Positions 13,101-22,745 of a stretch of DNA of 64,000 nucleotides are shown here, one piece after another. The stretch spans positions 26,927,555 to 26,991,554 of the forward strand of contig NC_089276.1 in the NCBI RefSeq assembly GCF_963678975.1. The letters are read 5' to 3'. Position 1 is the first letter of the stretch; each line of letters opens with the position of its first letter. Both the position numbers and the translations under genes were made by a program. A model generated the notes under the pieces. The model was given only the letters and a program-made list of their open reading frames with translations. It was not told the origin of the DNA and ran no database searches. The DNA comes from Dysidea avara (Eukaryota; Porifera; Demospongiae; Dictyoceratida; Dysideidae).

Positions 13101-13514
13101 TACTATTACACTCATGCACCTAAAACCAGTAACAGACTACATAGTGGTATTTCCAGGAATCTTCATTTGTATGGGTCAATGTGCATAGATTTAGCTATCA
13201 TAAAAGCATTTACTATACTGGGAACATTTCATTGGAAGATTTCTAATCATACACACGTCCATTACCCAGGTTCTAGTAAAGAGAAAGGGAAACTCCAGGT
13301 TCGTTCAGCAGGAATATTTGACAAGAAACAGTCATCATCAAAATCTTGGAATGTGCTTAGCAGATTAGACCCCTCTGTACTGAGGTAATCTAACACTTGT
13401 AACTTGGGTTAAATACCAATAATTGTTTCTTCACACAGGAAGAAAAAAGATGTACACTTTAAGAAAAGCAGTGACAGCCAACCAAAGCCATTGGTAGATT
13501 ATGACAGCTCTTAA
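7101..13514 (+). CDS. YJU2B: YJU2B / CCDC130-like splicing factor
   Basis: Member of the YJU2/CWC16 family, nuclear proteins associated with the spliceosome. Exons: 7101-7103, 7156-7209, 7262-7341, 7915-7970, 8021-8139, 8253-8337, 8382-8491, 9976-10038, 10087-10219, 13270-13384, 13439-13514; total 894 nt, 297 aa, phase continuous. The protein begins MAERKAVNKYYPPEW, then HPLRERARKL, then the two Cys pairs of the family zinc site (WCAGCGNH and CHLCDNH) around residues 55-95, then NCDYTVV and MYRLEHG. The basic coiled C-terminal half ends in an acidic DYDSS. The coding part of exon 1 is the ATG alone. The exon 2 donor gtcagc is non-standard and was chosen because it keeps phase and alignment. 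It is tail to tail with NADAR, 162 bp away. Exon 10 is duplicated at 21,654. Confidence 0.93.
7368..7764. mobile_element. Long-TIR non-autonomous element
   Basis: Both ends share inverted arms of about 110 bp: tagtctcacgtggccagacc on the left against ggtctggccacgttagacta on the right, followed inward by aagggtctgg and by aaatcccggttgtggccggg. The centre, about 140 bp, has no obvious function. TA flanks on both sides are consistent with a Tc1/mariner-like target. It sits in YJU2B intron 3. A one-sided relic is at 20,895-20,975. Confidence 0.7.
8502..8889. mobile_element. MITE with TIR agtatgtt..gttgagctgaatcct
   Basis: The left end tatagtatgttcacgttgag and right end ctcaacgttaacatactata are inverted repeats that continue inward as ctgaatcct/aggattcag, about 29 bp in all. 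The outer TA on both sides fits a TA target duplication. The interior is non-coding. A second copy in opposite orientation is at 16,566-16,978. It lies in YJU2B intron 7 (8492-9975); I see nothing else definable in the rest of that intron. Confidence 0.75.
10975..11066 (+). mobile_element. 3' tail of a LINE-like retroposon
   Basis: The text ctgcagaccttcagtgctgg...gtaaagcattaatac is followed by (aatac)n, a tail type common in invertebrate non-LTR elements. A related copy on the other strand is at 21,035-21,110. It is a relic inside YJU2B intron 9 (10,220-13,269). The rest of that intron up to 11,430 shows nothing definable. Confidence 0.5.
11430..11660 (+). repeat. Dispersed repeat R3, copy 1
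   Basis: This block has acaaaagaagtgatatcc, ccttaccaaaacagcc, then tcaaaggtgacggccgctct and cactgtttggctgttttgg; the ends ccaaaacagccaa and ttggctgttttgg are inverted. Similar blocks lie at 21,150-21,340 and 37,275-37,385. It is non-coding. The copy at 21,150 sits at the equivalent place upstream of the duplicated YJU2B exon 10, so those two may be related by the segmental duplication. Bases 11,660-13,269 hold only unremarkable intron sequence. Confidence 0.55.
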
Positions 13515-13676
13515 GAACTTATAATGTGATAAATGAGAGGTTGGTGCTTAGGATGACATCAGACAATGCCATGGTGACAATTAATGTGTATACACAATCA
13601 CTTACAATTTTTTTGTGAGCTGTAAAATGTGTACTAACTTATTAATGCGTTTACATAATTATACTATAAAGTGGAA

Positions 13677-16600
13677 TTATTTTTCAGCTTCTAAAAGTTC
13701 ATCTCTAACTTCAGTCAGTGCTTGGCCTAGCCAGTTGGTCCCTCTCCACTTGTTGCGGTCGCTAGCTCGAGGGTCATCTTGTGCCAGACCAATACCCCAT
13801 ATTTTGTCCACTGGACTAGCCTCCACTATGGTGTGGCCAGCTGTGTCGAATAACACCTTCTTGAGATCCGGGTTTTGACTAAACTGTAGGAACAATGATA
13901 ATAATATAGGACCATGTAATTTGCCATGAAATGTGATCATTCCAAACTACAACCATAGAGTCCTTTCTGAAATGTTTGACTTGCTAACTATTTTATACAC
14001 TTCATTGATTGTTATAACCAACTCCAGTAAATGGCCTATAAATAATTTTATTTTTGTAGAAAGCATTATAATTGCCCAGCTTATAAACAGGGATTCACAA
14101 CAGTACGTCACTATAGACAATCCTTTAGTGATGTGCAATACTATCAGTAGTGTGATAATCGTATCGCAGTGGTTCATTATTGTGATATGATAATAGCAAG
14201 AGTTAATTAACTCTTGATAATAGCTTGTGATTATCGTGAGCGCCAATATTATACATTCTTACTTTGCTGGAATTACTCGAACAATTAAAGCATTCATTGG
14301 TTTATTCAATTATGTATTGTAATTGTTTTCTGAGATTGAACTTTGCTGTATTTTGGCAGGACATATTTGCATTCGGGTATACAGGATGTGCCTTACCAGT
14401 GTTCATAGAAAATAAGTAAAATTAGTGCTACATTATGCATCTTATCATTTGGATTTACTGTCGTGATAACTATCGTATCGCGATGCAATTATCGTGATAA
14501 ACTTATTATCGCACATCACTACAATCCTTGTTACGCGTATGGTAACAGGTCCAGTAGTTGACAATGTCATACAAAAATAAATCTCATACCGGCCTTGTCA
14601 TGAGTCCTTACTAATAAATATAGTACCAAAAAATTATTGGGGTCACATCGGAGCAACCATAGTAATGAAGGCTGGCTACATACTACGTGATTTGATAACA
14701 CTCACCCAAAAAGGAAATTTTCAAGATAAATTTCACAAAGAGAGCTACTTAACAAGATGTGGGCTCAAAAATCTGGACCTGTGAGTGATGACAATTGCCC
14801 ATAATATTATATAAAACTACCACTGTGAATCTTATTGATGACCAGCTGCAATTAATGTACTTTAATTATGTGGACATTCACACTAACCATGGTCTACACA
14901 TGGTCTAAACACTTTGTCCAACTTCACAAAAATAATTAACTCTTGTTTTTACGCTCCCAAAGTAAAATCTTTGCAGTAGACTATTTGTCTCATTGGACTT
15001 TGTAATAGTACAAAATCATTGCCAATGTGCACACAACACTTGTAATAACAAAATTATAACAAACTATCCAGATGGCCATCACATGATATGACAGGTGATG
15101 TGTAGACAGAATGAGTCTTATTATGGTATCAAAACTTTCTAATAGAACAGTCACCAGTTAACAAGTGTAGATTCATTGTAGCATCAAGTTTAGTAGCTAG
15201 GCTGTATCATGTCTCACAGGTAAAAGCTGATGTTAAACTAGACTATTCCTGCTATAGATAAGTACAGTTGGGCATTCCCCGGTTAACACCACAACAACTG
15301 GGTAGACTACAGTAATGCAAGTACAGCCTACACTTGGTTTCTGCTGCCTCACAACACTACACACACTATAAGGAGAGTAGACACACCTTAGCTCTGTTGC
15401 CAGCTTTAACAATATTTCTACAATGAGCAGTCCAAGTCTCCTCAACAAAGTTTTGCACTTTTCGTCCAAGTGCTTTCTGATCTTTAGGAGAGCTTGACTC
15501 CAGTATTAATTTTGCAGTTTCATCGTCTTTGAACAGCTCTGGTGGAAATAAAGAAATAACTAAATACATTCTACATGGTACATGTACAAAGATTGCACAG
15601 CAGCTAATAATAAATGTTTCATAGTGTGATCCCAGGGGTGGCATGGAGAAGTTTCAATTTGTGCACACATATGACAAATATTATATTATGGAAATCTGAG
15701 TAAAATCAGATGACCCATTGAAAACATTTTTAGGAGTAAAACGTAACAAACAATCTTCATATAGAGCATCCAAGGGAGGCATGATACTCACCTCTCACAA
15801 ATAAAATTATGCAAGATCAAGATACTCTACATGTAGCAATCAGTCAAACACTCTAAAAGAACAGTCACAGCCTGCTAGGAATCATACAGTACGATAGTAT
15901 CATACAGTACGATAGTACTGTATAGTAGGGACAACAAAGGAGTAGGCGTGGCCCACAAAATAACATCACCCAAAATCCAGCCTCAATATTCCCTGACGAT
16001 GATGAGGCAGTATTAGTTAGGTAAAACTAAGCCCAAAAAAGCTTTCAGATCGACCCGAAACACTTTCAACAAGTTGCTACAGAATTTTAAAAATAATTTA
16101 TTTAACAGAATTTTCTACTGACTGACTGAGTAACTGACTGACTGATGACTTCAGACAAGCGTAACTCGATAACGGCTAAGGCTACGGGCTTGGTTTTTTC
16201 ACTGTTCGACGTCGCTTTGACCCAAGAGGTGCCTTTTGGCATACCGCAGTACGTACAAAGCATTCTTCATGGACTTACCAGTGTCCTCCTTTATGTACCA
16301 TTCATCTTTGCTGACAGCAAAAAGTGTCGATTTGGTGGTAGCACATGATGGCTTCCCTTCGTAATGGAAATCATCCGTACTTTTCATAGTGGCTGTTTTG
16401 ATTGCAGAGGTGCTTTTCGAACAGTTCTTGATTCGTACTCCTGTGTAACAGGTTGAACATAGGCTGACAACGAAGCATAATGAATATTTCACTTTTCGGA
16501 CAATAACTTATATAGCTGGGGCGCACGGCATCATTTCAGATGCAGTATGCGTGGGTTCACCATCCGTTGAGCTGAATCCTGAAAAACAGCTAAAAATTAA

Positions 16601-17894
16601 AAGTGGATTTTTTCTCAACAGAGTTAACATTTCAGCCAACCAGATGATTATTGGTAACAGCAAAGGTGTCAACAACAGACATGTATGGTTTGGCTCCATT
16701 ACAAGTTCGGGAAAGGACTGTACCCATAGGAAATGTATTGTGAAAATTTTGATTGGCCGTAAATATTATGTCAAACATTTGAACAAAAAGATTTTGAAAT
16801 ATTCTTAGCGGGTCAAATTTTGATTGGCCGTAGATATTATGTCAAACATTTGAACAAAAAGATTTTAAATTATTTTCAGTGGGTCAAGCAATACTACAAA
16901 TGAGCCAAATGTAAATGTATTCGCATCCATGAGTTATTAAATGTTTTTGAGGATTCAGCTCAACATGAACATACTATAGAGTAGGGACCATAGTACATCG
17001 ATAAAAAATACTGAAACAAGCTGGAGTAGTCCACGATATTAAATCACAGTAAAACAATAAGTGTTATATCCCTACTGTGCATTTCCGTTATCCTGAGCAC
17101 AGTAGGGATATAACACTTCTTATTGTTTTACTGTCATTTAATATCATGCACTACTCCAGCTTGTTTCAGTACTTTTTATCGATGTACTATGGTCCCTACT
17201 CTAGTTGAAAATTTTTCTGTGTACTTGTATTATATACATGGTCCTTTGTACCATGTAAACCATTCCTTAGGCTCATAAACTGAACTATTCACGATTATCA
17301 CTGATCCCTAAACTCTAGATCAATAATAAGATTTAGATATTCGTGCATATAACTCTACATCAAATATTTCATTTCTGAAACATATTATAGAACATCTGGG
17401 GGACTACCCTTAACCTGGATCCGCTGATGAAAGTTTATTATAATTGCAAGCATTATTATAGCAGATAAAAAGAGCTCAATGAGGCAAAATTCCCACTGAG
17501 GGGGTATGTAACGAGCTAAAAAATTTTCAAAGATGACCCACAAGTATATTTTACTTTGACCGTCAACTTTCATCTCTCAAATTTCTCAAAATAATATAAG
17601 GACTGACCTACCCCTTGATTCCAACTTGCACTGATAAACCCCTGTTTAGAAAATGAGGAAATTAAGGTATAGTCTGAACACATCAATATACCCTGATATA
17701 CCAAATCCCATACACATAGGTATGAGACTGTGTGTACTCCACCTACTAGCTTTCTGATACATCATGTACTGCTCAGCACAGTTATACTCGACATCATCAA
17801 CCTTAAACTGAGCACTGTACCACTGACTGAATGGTGACTTGCTCTTCCAAAAGAAATGAAACTTCTCCACTGGTTTAGCCTCAGCAACTGCCAT
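13677..17894 (-). CDS. NADAR-family protein (YbiA-like), intact copy
   Basis: NADAR-domain proteins act on NAD- or ADP-ribose-linked substrates; bacterial members have been described as N-glycosidases and as erasers of guanine ADP-ribosylation. The animal role is not established. Exons: 17894-17747, 15538-15387, 13883-13677; 507 nt, 168 aa, the usual single-domain length. Family motifs: FHFFWKSKSPFSQW (residues about 12-25), NCAEQYMMYQKA (about 37-48), KALGRKV and NFVEETW in exon 2, then HTIVEASPVDKIWGIGL with DDPRA and WRGTNWLGQAL in exon 3. All motifs expected of the fold are present, so I call it functional. It is head to head with the EXOSC3 relic and tail to tail with YJU2B. Its introns hold a hAT-like MITE and a 1.3-kb composite repeat. 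A broken duplicate is at 28,190-29,968. Confidence 0.93.
14126..14521. mobile_element. hAT-like MITE with 8-bp TSD
   Basis: The element starts tagtgatgtgc and ends gcacatcacta, and is bordered on both sides by the same 8 bases, caatcctt (14,118-14,125 and 14,522-14,529). The interior is rich in atcgtgataa-type words. The 8-bp duplication and TIR type point to the hAT superfamily. It lies in NADAR intron 2. Confidence 0.85.
15887..17228 (+). mobile_element. Composite dispersed repeat, copy 2
   Basis: The right-hand duplicate of this region (near 28,760) goes directly from cctgctaggaat to attattcacatggtcc, whereas here 1.34 kb lies between cctgctaggaat and attatatacatggtcc. The whole stretch therefore behaves as one insertion or nested set. 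Contents: leader with catacagtacgatagta twice, a ctga-type tetranucleotide tract (about 16,120-16,145), a protein-like block (16,145-16,348, FSLFDVALTQEVPFG), a MITE (16,566-16,978) and a fold-back hairpin (16,979-17,228). Confidence 0.7.
16566..16978. mobile_element. MITE second copy, internally duplicated
   Basis: This is the same family as 8502-8889, in opposite orientation. It starts gttgagctgaatcct, missing the outer 14 bases of the left TIR, and ends aggattcagctcaacatgaacatactata. A 71-bp internal segment beginning aaattttgattggccgta is in tandem (16,744-16,814 and 16,815-16,886), absent from the other copy. Confidence 0.75.
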
Positions 17895-18070
17895 CGTTAT
17901 CGAACTAACAATAAATCGAGATCTATAAGTACACATATAGTTTAGAAGTGCCCTGTCATTGCTGTTGTCTCACCCACCCTTGCACTGCCTTGCGCAACAT
18001 ATAATTATATATTTCAAGTAATTAGAGCAGGCCTAGGCGCGCTAAACTATAAATTACGCCTGCGCGTTTA
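17895..18070. promoter_or_regulatory. Former divergent NADAR / EXOSC3 promoter, left copy
   Basis: Here 176 bp separate the NADAR start codon from the start of the EXOSC3 relic. The equivalent in the right copy is 29,969-30,229. Both contain the word gcgcgtttaat just before the EXOSC3 start. The left one should still drive NADAR, the right one EXOSC3. The role is inferred from geometry and conservation between the copies. Confidence 0.45.
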
Positions 18071-18400
18071 ATGGAAGGATGGAAGTAGATCGCCACTGAT
18101 CGCGAAGCAAACCGGATATTGGCGAGGTGGTCCTCCCTGGAGATGCAATACAAGTTGAAGGACTTAGGACCGGGCCTGTGTTTGGTCATGTGGTTTGGGT
18201 GACAGCGGCGGTTAAAGGACGAATACTACGTTGTCGTGATCGACCAAATGACCCACGTTTGTACTGGCTAGACAACATAGAAAAACGAGTAAGTACTGGA
18301 AAATGTTCTCACTACAAAATATCAGTTTTGTTTAATATCAAATGTAGCTTTTGAGGGAGCCACCAAAAGGAACAAACCCAATCTACAGGTACGTAAGTGT
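18071..18400 (+). pseudogene. EXOSC3: EXOSC3 relic (left copy of duplication)
   Basis: It matches exon 1 and the end of exon 2 of the intact gene at 30,230-31,110. The start is dead: the ATG at the equivalent position reaches a stop after five codons. Indels change the segment between VEG and ILRCRDR. The LRCRDRPNDPRLYWLD motif is still readable. The first roughly 100 bases of exon 2, including the acceptor and most of the S1 domain, are deleted, so intron sequence runs straight into GATKRNKPNLQ. Exons 3 and 4 are absent. Bases 18,400-19,465 hold nothing I can name. Confidence 0.9.
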
Positions 18401-19465
18401 ATTTGTAATCTCCTTAAGTGTTAGGCGCAACACGTTACGTAATACAGTCCTGCCAACCGTCACGGATTTACCATGAGTCTCACGGTTTCACTATCAAGCT
18501 CAAGGTCTCACAAGTAGTAGCTCTAAACTCATGGTTTTTCAGTTTGACTTTCTAATTTTCATGGATCATCACCGTTAGTAAACTAAAGTCTGCAGCAGTG
18601 CAACAAACCAAGGAAGTAGCTAGTGTTATAACGACACCCACAAACAGACATCTAGCTTACACAAAGTTGCTGTATCGATCACCTTTTCTTTCCAGGGGAT
18701 ATCCCCCGGGCTCGTCCCCGGGTATTTCGATTGTGGTACAACTAAGTTATAAATGCTAGGCAATAAATAGAAATGCAATCATGTGATTATATGCAGAAAA
18801 ACGGCAGGAATTGAAATGTGAAGTCGTGAAATATTGGTCTTGAACTTTTGATCTACTTAACGGAAGTGAAATGGACATGCAGTGACTGCAGAACTCAAGA
18901 GGCAAGCCTAGCTGAAGGTGAAAGTTGCTTGGAATAGCTAGAGCGACACCATGAGCACCTGCTTGCCCGGCTAGGTATGTAGTATGTGTTTGGTGAGAAT
19001 TTCATTGAGTTTCAGCCTCTAGGTAGAAATTGATATTTCTCACTCACATCACGTGATATTGCAAGCACCTTGTGCTCTCAAGTCGAAGTGAAGTATTGGT
19101 CACTGAAGTAATGGCTTATGGCTAGTTAGCACTGAGCATTCAAGTAACAATATAGCTTAGAAGTGAGAAGACTCCTGCACACACTTGCTGTAGGTCTAGA
19201 AATCTGCATACATAGCTTATAGTGATACACTTGTTTTAAATGCTATACTGTAATTGATGCCCATATGAAGATGGACATGTATATTTGTGTTGCTGGCCTT
19301 GTCACAGTTCCAGCCATAACTTTGAGGCTATGTCACCTGGTGTCCCTATATATGCTGTGCAGATACAACAATCTATTCTGGACATCAAGACAGAGTCTCA
19401 AGGTTTTTCTATTTCCTACATTGGCAGGCCTGGTAATAATTACTACTTTTGTGGTAACAACGAAA

Positions 19466-19655
19466 TACAGTGGAACCTCCCTATTACGGACGTTTTGGGA
19501 CCATTGCTGTAGTATAGATTATAGAGGTTTTCCTCTATCAGAGGTAAATAATGTATTAACCAGACCTGTTGGGACCAAAATTTTTGTCCTTATTACGGAG
19601 GTTTTTTCTATTGTGTCCTTAATTCGGGGAGTTTGTTAAGAGAAGTTCCACTGTA
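19466..19655. mobile_element. Tc1/mariner-type MITE
   Basis: The ends cagtggaacctccctattac and gagaagttccactg are inverted repeats flanked by TA on each side, with internal ggac/gttgggac words. This pattern is common for mariner-derived MITEs in invertebrates. It lies between the EXOSC3 and ATG4 relics and is absent from the right copy. Confidence 0.7.
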
Positions 19656-19663
19656 TGCTATAA

Positions 19664-19816
19664 AAACTGGTAATATAACTCAAGTTACTTTACTTACAAA
19701 TGTAACTTTATTACCTAAGTAATGAAGTTACTGTAATGAGTCTAATATTAGATTACTACAAGTAATGAAGTAATATGTAACAGGTTACTTTTTAAAAGTA
19801 ATTACCCCAACACTGA
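19664..19816. mobile_element. Fragment of the 33,961 hAT-like element
   Basis: It contains aactcaagttact, cctaagtaatgaagttact, ggttactttttaaaagtaat and ends ccccaacactg, matching the end and interior of the element at 33,961-34,488 on the other strand. The outer left end is missing. Confidence 0.6.
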
Positions 19817-19993
19817 AAGAGGCATACAAAAAAAAAGAGGACAGATAGTTTTGCAAATGTTACATGTTTATATTCACAGGCTTTAGCCTTCTCACAGGTC
19901 CCTAGTGGGATAGTATTTGATGAATAAATGTATAGGGACGAAATTTGAAATTTGATTCCCTCAAATGGAGTTATCCATCAGCAGTTGGGAGAT

Positions 19994-20550
19994 CCCCACA
20001 TCGAATTCAGTACTATACAGCCACCCTGCAACAACTTTACTTAAAAAGTACCTTGGCAAACTCATCTTACCATGTTTTAACTTGTACCAAGTAGAGGCTA
20101 AACGGGTGTGTAACGGTCCGTAAGAACTGTCCCATTTATCACCTCATACAAAATTTGGGTGCGAGTGTCACTATACACAAAGGTGTGACTTTGAATATTT
20201 TACACCTCAGATATATTAGTGATGTTACTAACCTCTTCTAACTCAATCATAGGGAGCCATTGTTTCCATTGGGAAAATACTAGGTAAGCGTTATTTAGTA
20301 GATATGGTAGCTTTATAAAAATATTTATTGCAGCTCTTGATAAGCCTCCTGATACCAATGATTCAGCTCCCACTCATATTAAACATTTTGTGGAACACTT
20401 TCTCACAATCACCTGGCTGACGTATCGTAAGGATTTCCCACCTATTGAGGGGACACAAATCACGACAGACTGTGGATGGGGGTGTATGGTACGATCAGGA
20501 CAAATGATGTTAGCCACTGCACTAAACTATCATCTATATACTAGGAAAAG
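19994..20550 (+). pseudogene. ATG4: ATG4 relic (left copy), broken by an inversion
   Basis: Bases 20,252-20,281 match the end of ATG4 exon 2, with a deletion, and 20,334-20,550 match exon 3, including CGWGCM with the catalytic Cys. Bases 19,994-20,251 match exon 1, intron 1 and the start of exon 2 but in reverse orientation (compare 31,329-31,591). The start codon and first exon therefore point the wrong way. Intron 3 homology continues to about 21,030 and then stops, and no later ATG4 exon follows. It cannot make an ATG4 protease. Confidence 0.9.
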
Positions 20551-20894
20551 GTGTGTATTTAGTGTATTTTGCCTTACTGCTTATTGATATAAACAAGTCT
20601 CTAAAAACCTTGGTAAATATTTTTAGCAAGCCTACAATTCCCTTAGGCATTCTTTTATTCTAAAATTCTCAGTATTGGAAGGTTTTGTAAGCAATAGAGC
20701 TAGAGGACAAAGTTTCATTATGCTGTGCAATCGTATAGTAGCTGATACAGTTCCTGAATGTTTCCTATTATAATATGTGACTGGCAATAGGCTATACGTC
20801 ATTCGCACCTCCTTTGTGGCCAAAATTATCCAATTAGCGTCCCCAGACGATTAGCGTCCCCAGTGTCTGGGGACGGCTCAGAAGTAAATAGCTA

Positions 20895-20975
20895 TTGGAG
20901 TTGCACCAGACCCTTTTTTCCCCACCCAATACACAGAAAAAAGCAGTCTGGCCACACGAGACTAAGCTATTCCGG
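20895..20975. mobile_element. One-sided relic of the 7368 TIR element
   Basis: The text ccagaccctttttt...aaaaaagcagtctggccacacgagacta matches the right terminal arm of the element at 7368-7764. The opposite arm is missing. It is in the truncated intron 3 of the ATG4 relic. Confidence 0.5.
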
Positions 20976-21034
20976 CTAGCTATTCCAGCAGACCAGTCGT
21001 CTATACCATTACATCACCTCTGATTTATTATTTA

Positions 21035-21110
21035 TTAAGGATTTACAGCACAAGTGCTGAAGGTCTGTAGGACACCTGGTCCTACAGCCTGTTTAAAGTA
21101 GTTATATAAA
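21035..21110 (-). mobile_element. LINE-like 3' tail, reverse strand
   Basis: On the minus strand it reads ggctgtagg...cctacagaccttcagcac...gctgtaaatccttaataa, matching the tail at 10,975-11,066. It sits at the junction between the left duplication unit (ending in the ATG4 intron) and the right one (starting in YJU2B intron 9). Confidence 0.45.
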
Positions 21111-21149
21111 GTGTGTTTGAAAAGGTGGAAAAAAGGAGAAAAAATTCTT

Positions 21150-21340
21150 TGGGGCTTGCAATACAAAAGAAGTGATATCCTTACCAAAACAGCCAGCTGT
21201 GAAAGAAAGGGTGCAGCCCTCCAAAAAGGATAGAGTGAAAAGCTATTTAATCAAAGGTGGCAGCTGCTCTCTTGGCCACTCATAACTTTTCCACCCAGGC
21301 CACACTTTTTTCACAGTTTGACTGTTTTGGTAAGGTACAT
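21150..21340 (+). repeat. Dispersed repeat R3, copy 2
   Basis: It shares acaaaagaagtgatatcc, ttaccaaaacagcc and ttgactgttttgg with 11,430-11,660. Given its place upstream of the duplicated YJU2B exon it may be a duplicate of that copy rather than an independent insertion. Confidence 0.55.
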
Positions 21341-21389
21341 AGCAGTACCTGCTAAGGCTACATTTTAACTGACCTCATGGCTTTCTAAT

Positions 21390-21885
21390 ATGCACAAAGT
21401 TCCCAGGTGCCATGACATGCAACCTACTGTACAAACCTCGGTCTCCTTTATACCTATTCTCACTGGTACATACCTACTATTACACTCGTGTACCTGAAAC
21501 AAGTCATTGACTGCATAGCGATATAATATTTCCAAGTACCTTCATCTGTATGGGTCAATGTGCATAGATTTAGCTATGTATCATAAAAGCCTTTACTATA
21601 CTGGGAACATTTCATGGGAAGATTTCTAGTACATACACACATCCATTTTCCAGGTTCTAGTAAAGAGAAAGGGAAACTCCAGGTTCATTCAGCAGGAATA
21701 TTTGACAAGAAACAGTCATCATCAAAAACTTGGAATATGCTTAGAAGATTAGACCCCTCTGTACTGAGGTAATCTCTCACTTGTAACTTGGGTTAAATAC
21801 CAATAATTATTTCTTCACACAGGAAGAAGTACAGACAGATGCAAGCTTCAATTTATGACATGATGCCATTCTTTCCTTTGATGTG
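21390..21885 (+). pseudogene. YJU2B: YJU2B 3' fragment (right copy), possible chimeric exon
   Basis: Bases 21,390-21,822 match YJU2B intron 9 end, exon 10 (21,654-21,768, same 115-nt length, same phase, open) and intron 10 up to the acceptor. After gaagaa at 21,823 the homology stops. The frame then stays open across KKYRQMQASIYDMMPFFP to a gtatgt donor at about 21,885. That stretch is not YJU2B; it vaguely resembles the SxxDxxxxxP region of APMAP-like proteins, which I cannot confirm. No promoter or earlier exons are present, so I treat it as a fragment. Confidence 0.8.
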
Positions 21886-21933
21886 GTATGTACAAATTCA
21901 GTATTTATAGTCATAATTATAAAAAGTAAGCAA

Positions 21934-22132
21934 ACAAGTAGAACAAAACAAAAATTAGATGGATTGGAGATCAAAGAAAAGAAAAAAGTAGTGAAATAGT
22001 TAGTATTGTATAGACAACCTCTCTTCTTTTACTAATTTTAACTATTTCTTTGTTTCACTGCTTTTTTTTCTTTAATTTAATCCCTAATCTAACTTAAAAT
22101 ATCTAATTTTTCATTGTACTTGCAAAATTGAA
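21934..22132. mobile_element. Stand-alone fold-back element
   Basis: The left end acaagtagaacaaaacaaaaa pairs loosely with the right end tttttcattgtacttgc. Inner arms gaaaaaagtagtgaaa...tagtta pair with taactatttc...tttcactgctttttt. The TIR and the aaaaaagta..gaaa core match the hairpins ending the three composite repeats, but the arm sequence differs. Confidence 0.6.
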
Positions 22133-22598
22133 AATATTTATAGGAATTGTTGGAAGAGTTTAGGGTCACTCTGAAGATATTTATGGGCTTGGCTATGCCT
22201 ATTGAATGCTGCCGAGCTGTTACGAAGGAAAGATGAAGCTGTCTTTTTGGGTGATATGGTTAAACCACCATGAACCCTAATATACAGTACTACCATACTG
22301 TATATGATATATAGCCTAGGTCCTCTATATCTCTGCATGTTGTCACAGATATCGTTGTTAACCAATAGATTTGGCTATTTTAAATGCTAAAACTCTTCTA
22401 TTTTTTGTCATGCTAAGGGTTTCTATGATGATTTTTGGTGGAAGAATTGGGAGGGGGTGGTGCCATTTTGTTTTGGAGGGATCCCAGTACTACCGTACTG
22501 TACGATACAGTATATGGTATTATGATAATCTTGTTGTAGCTTCAACTAGCCAGTGTTTTTAATCATGCTGAATTTTTTGCACAACATGATACTGTTAG

Positions 22599-22745
22599 CC
22601 TGATGAGGAGGGGAGGGTGGTTAGGAGCTTACATGATCCAACAGCTAAAGTGGTGTTTAGAATTTCGGAAGTGTTAGAGGTGGATGATGAGCTAATGATA
22701 GGCTCAATTTTTGGACAGTCCATGGCTAGGATGAAGTTGAATTAG
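22599..22745 (+). pseudogene. APMAP-like C-terminal exon fragment 1
   Basis: Open from an acceptor (gttag) to a stop, 49 codons: starts PDEEGRVVRSLHDP, then FRISEVLEV, then ELMIGSIFGQSMARMKLN. This matches the C-terminal blade of adipocyte plasma membrane-associated protein (strictosidine-synthase-like fold) and the second copy at 26,804-27,004 (EEGSVVKTLHDD...FLGSYMTPFLARV). The front part of the equivalent exon is missing. No other definite exon of this gene is visible, so it looks like a remnant. Bases 22,746-24,368 hold no gene I can support. Confidence 0.65.

Noticed and set aside
13947-14246. Open frames on both strands inside NADAR intron 2
   Set aside because: They fall on the hAT-like MITE and its AT-rich flanks and have no coding signature.
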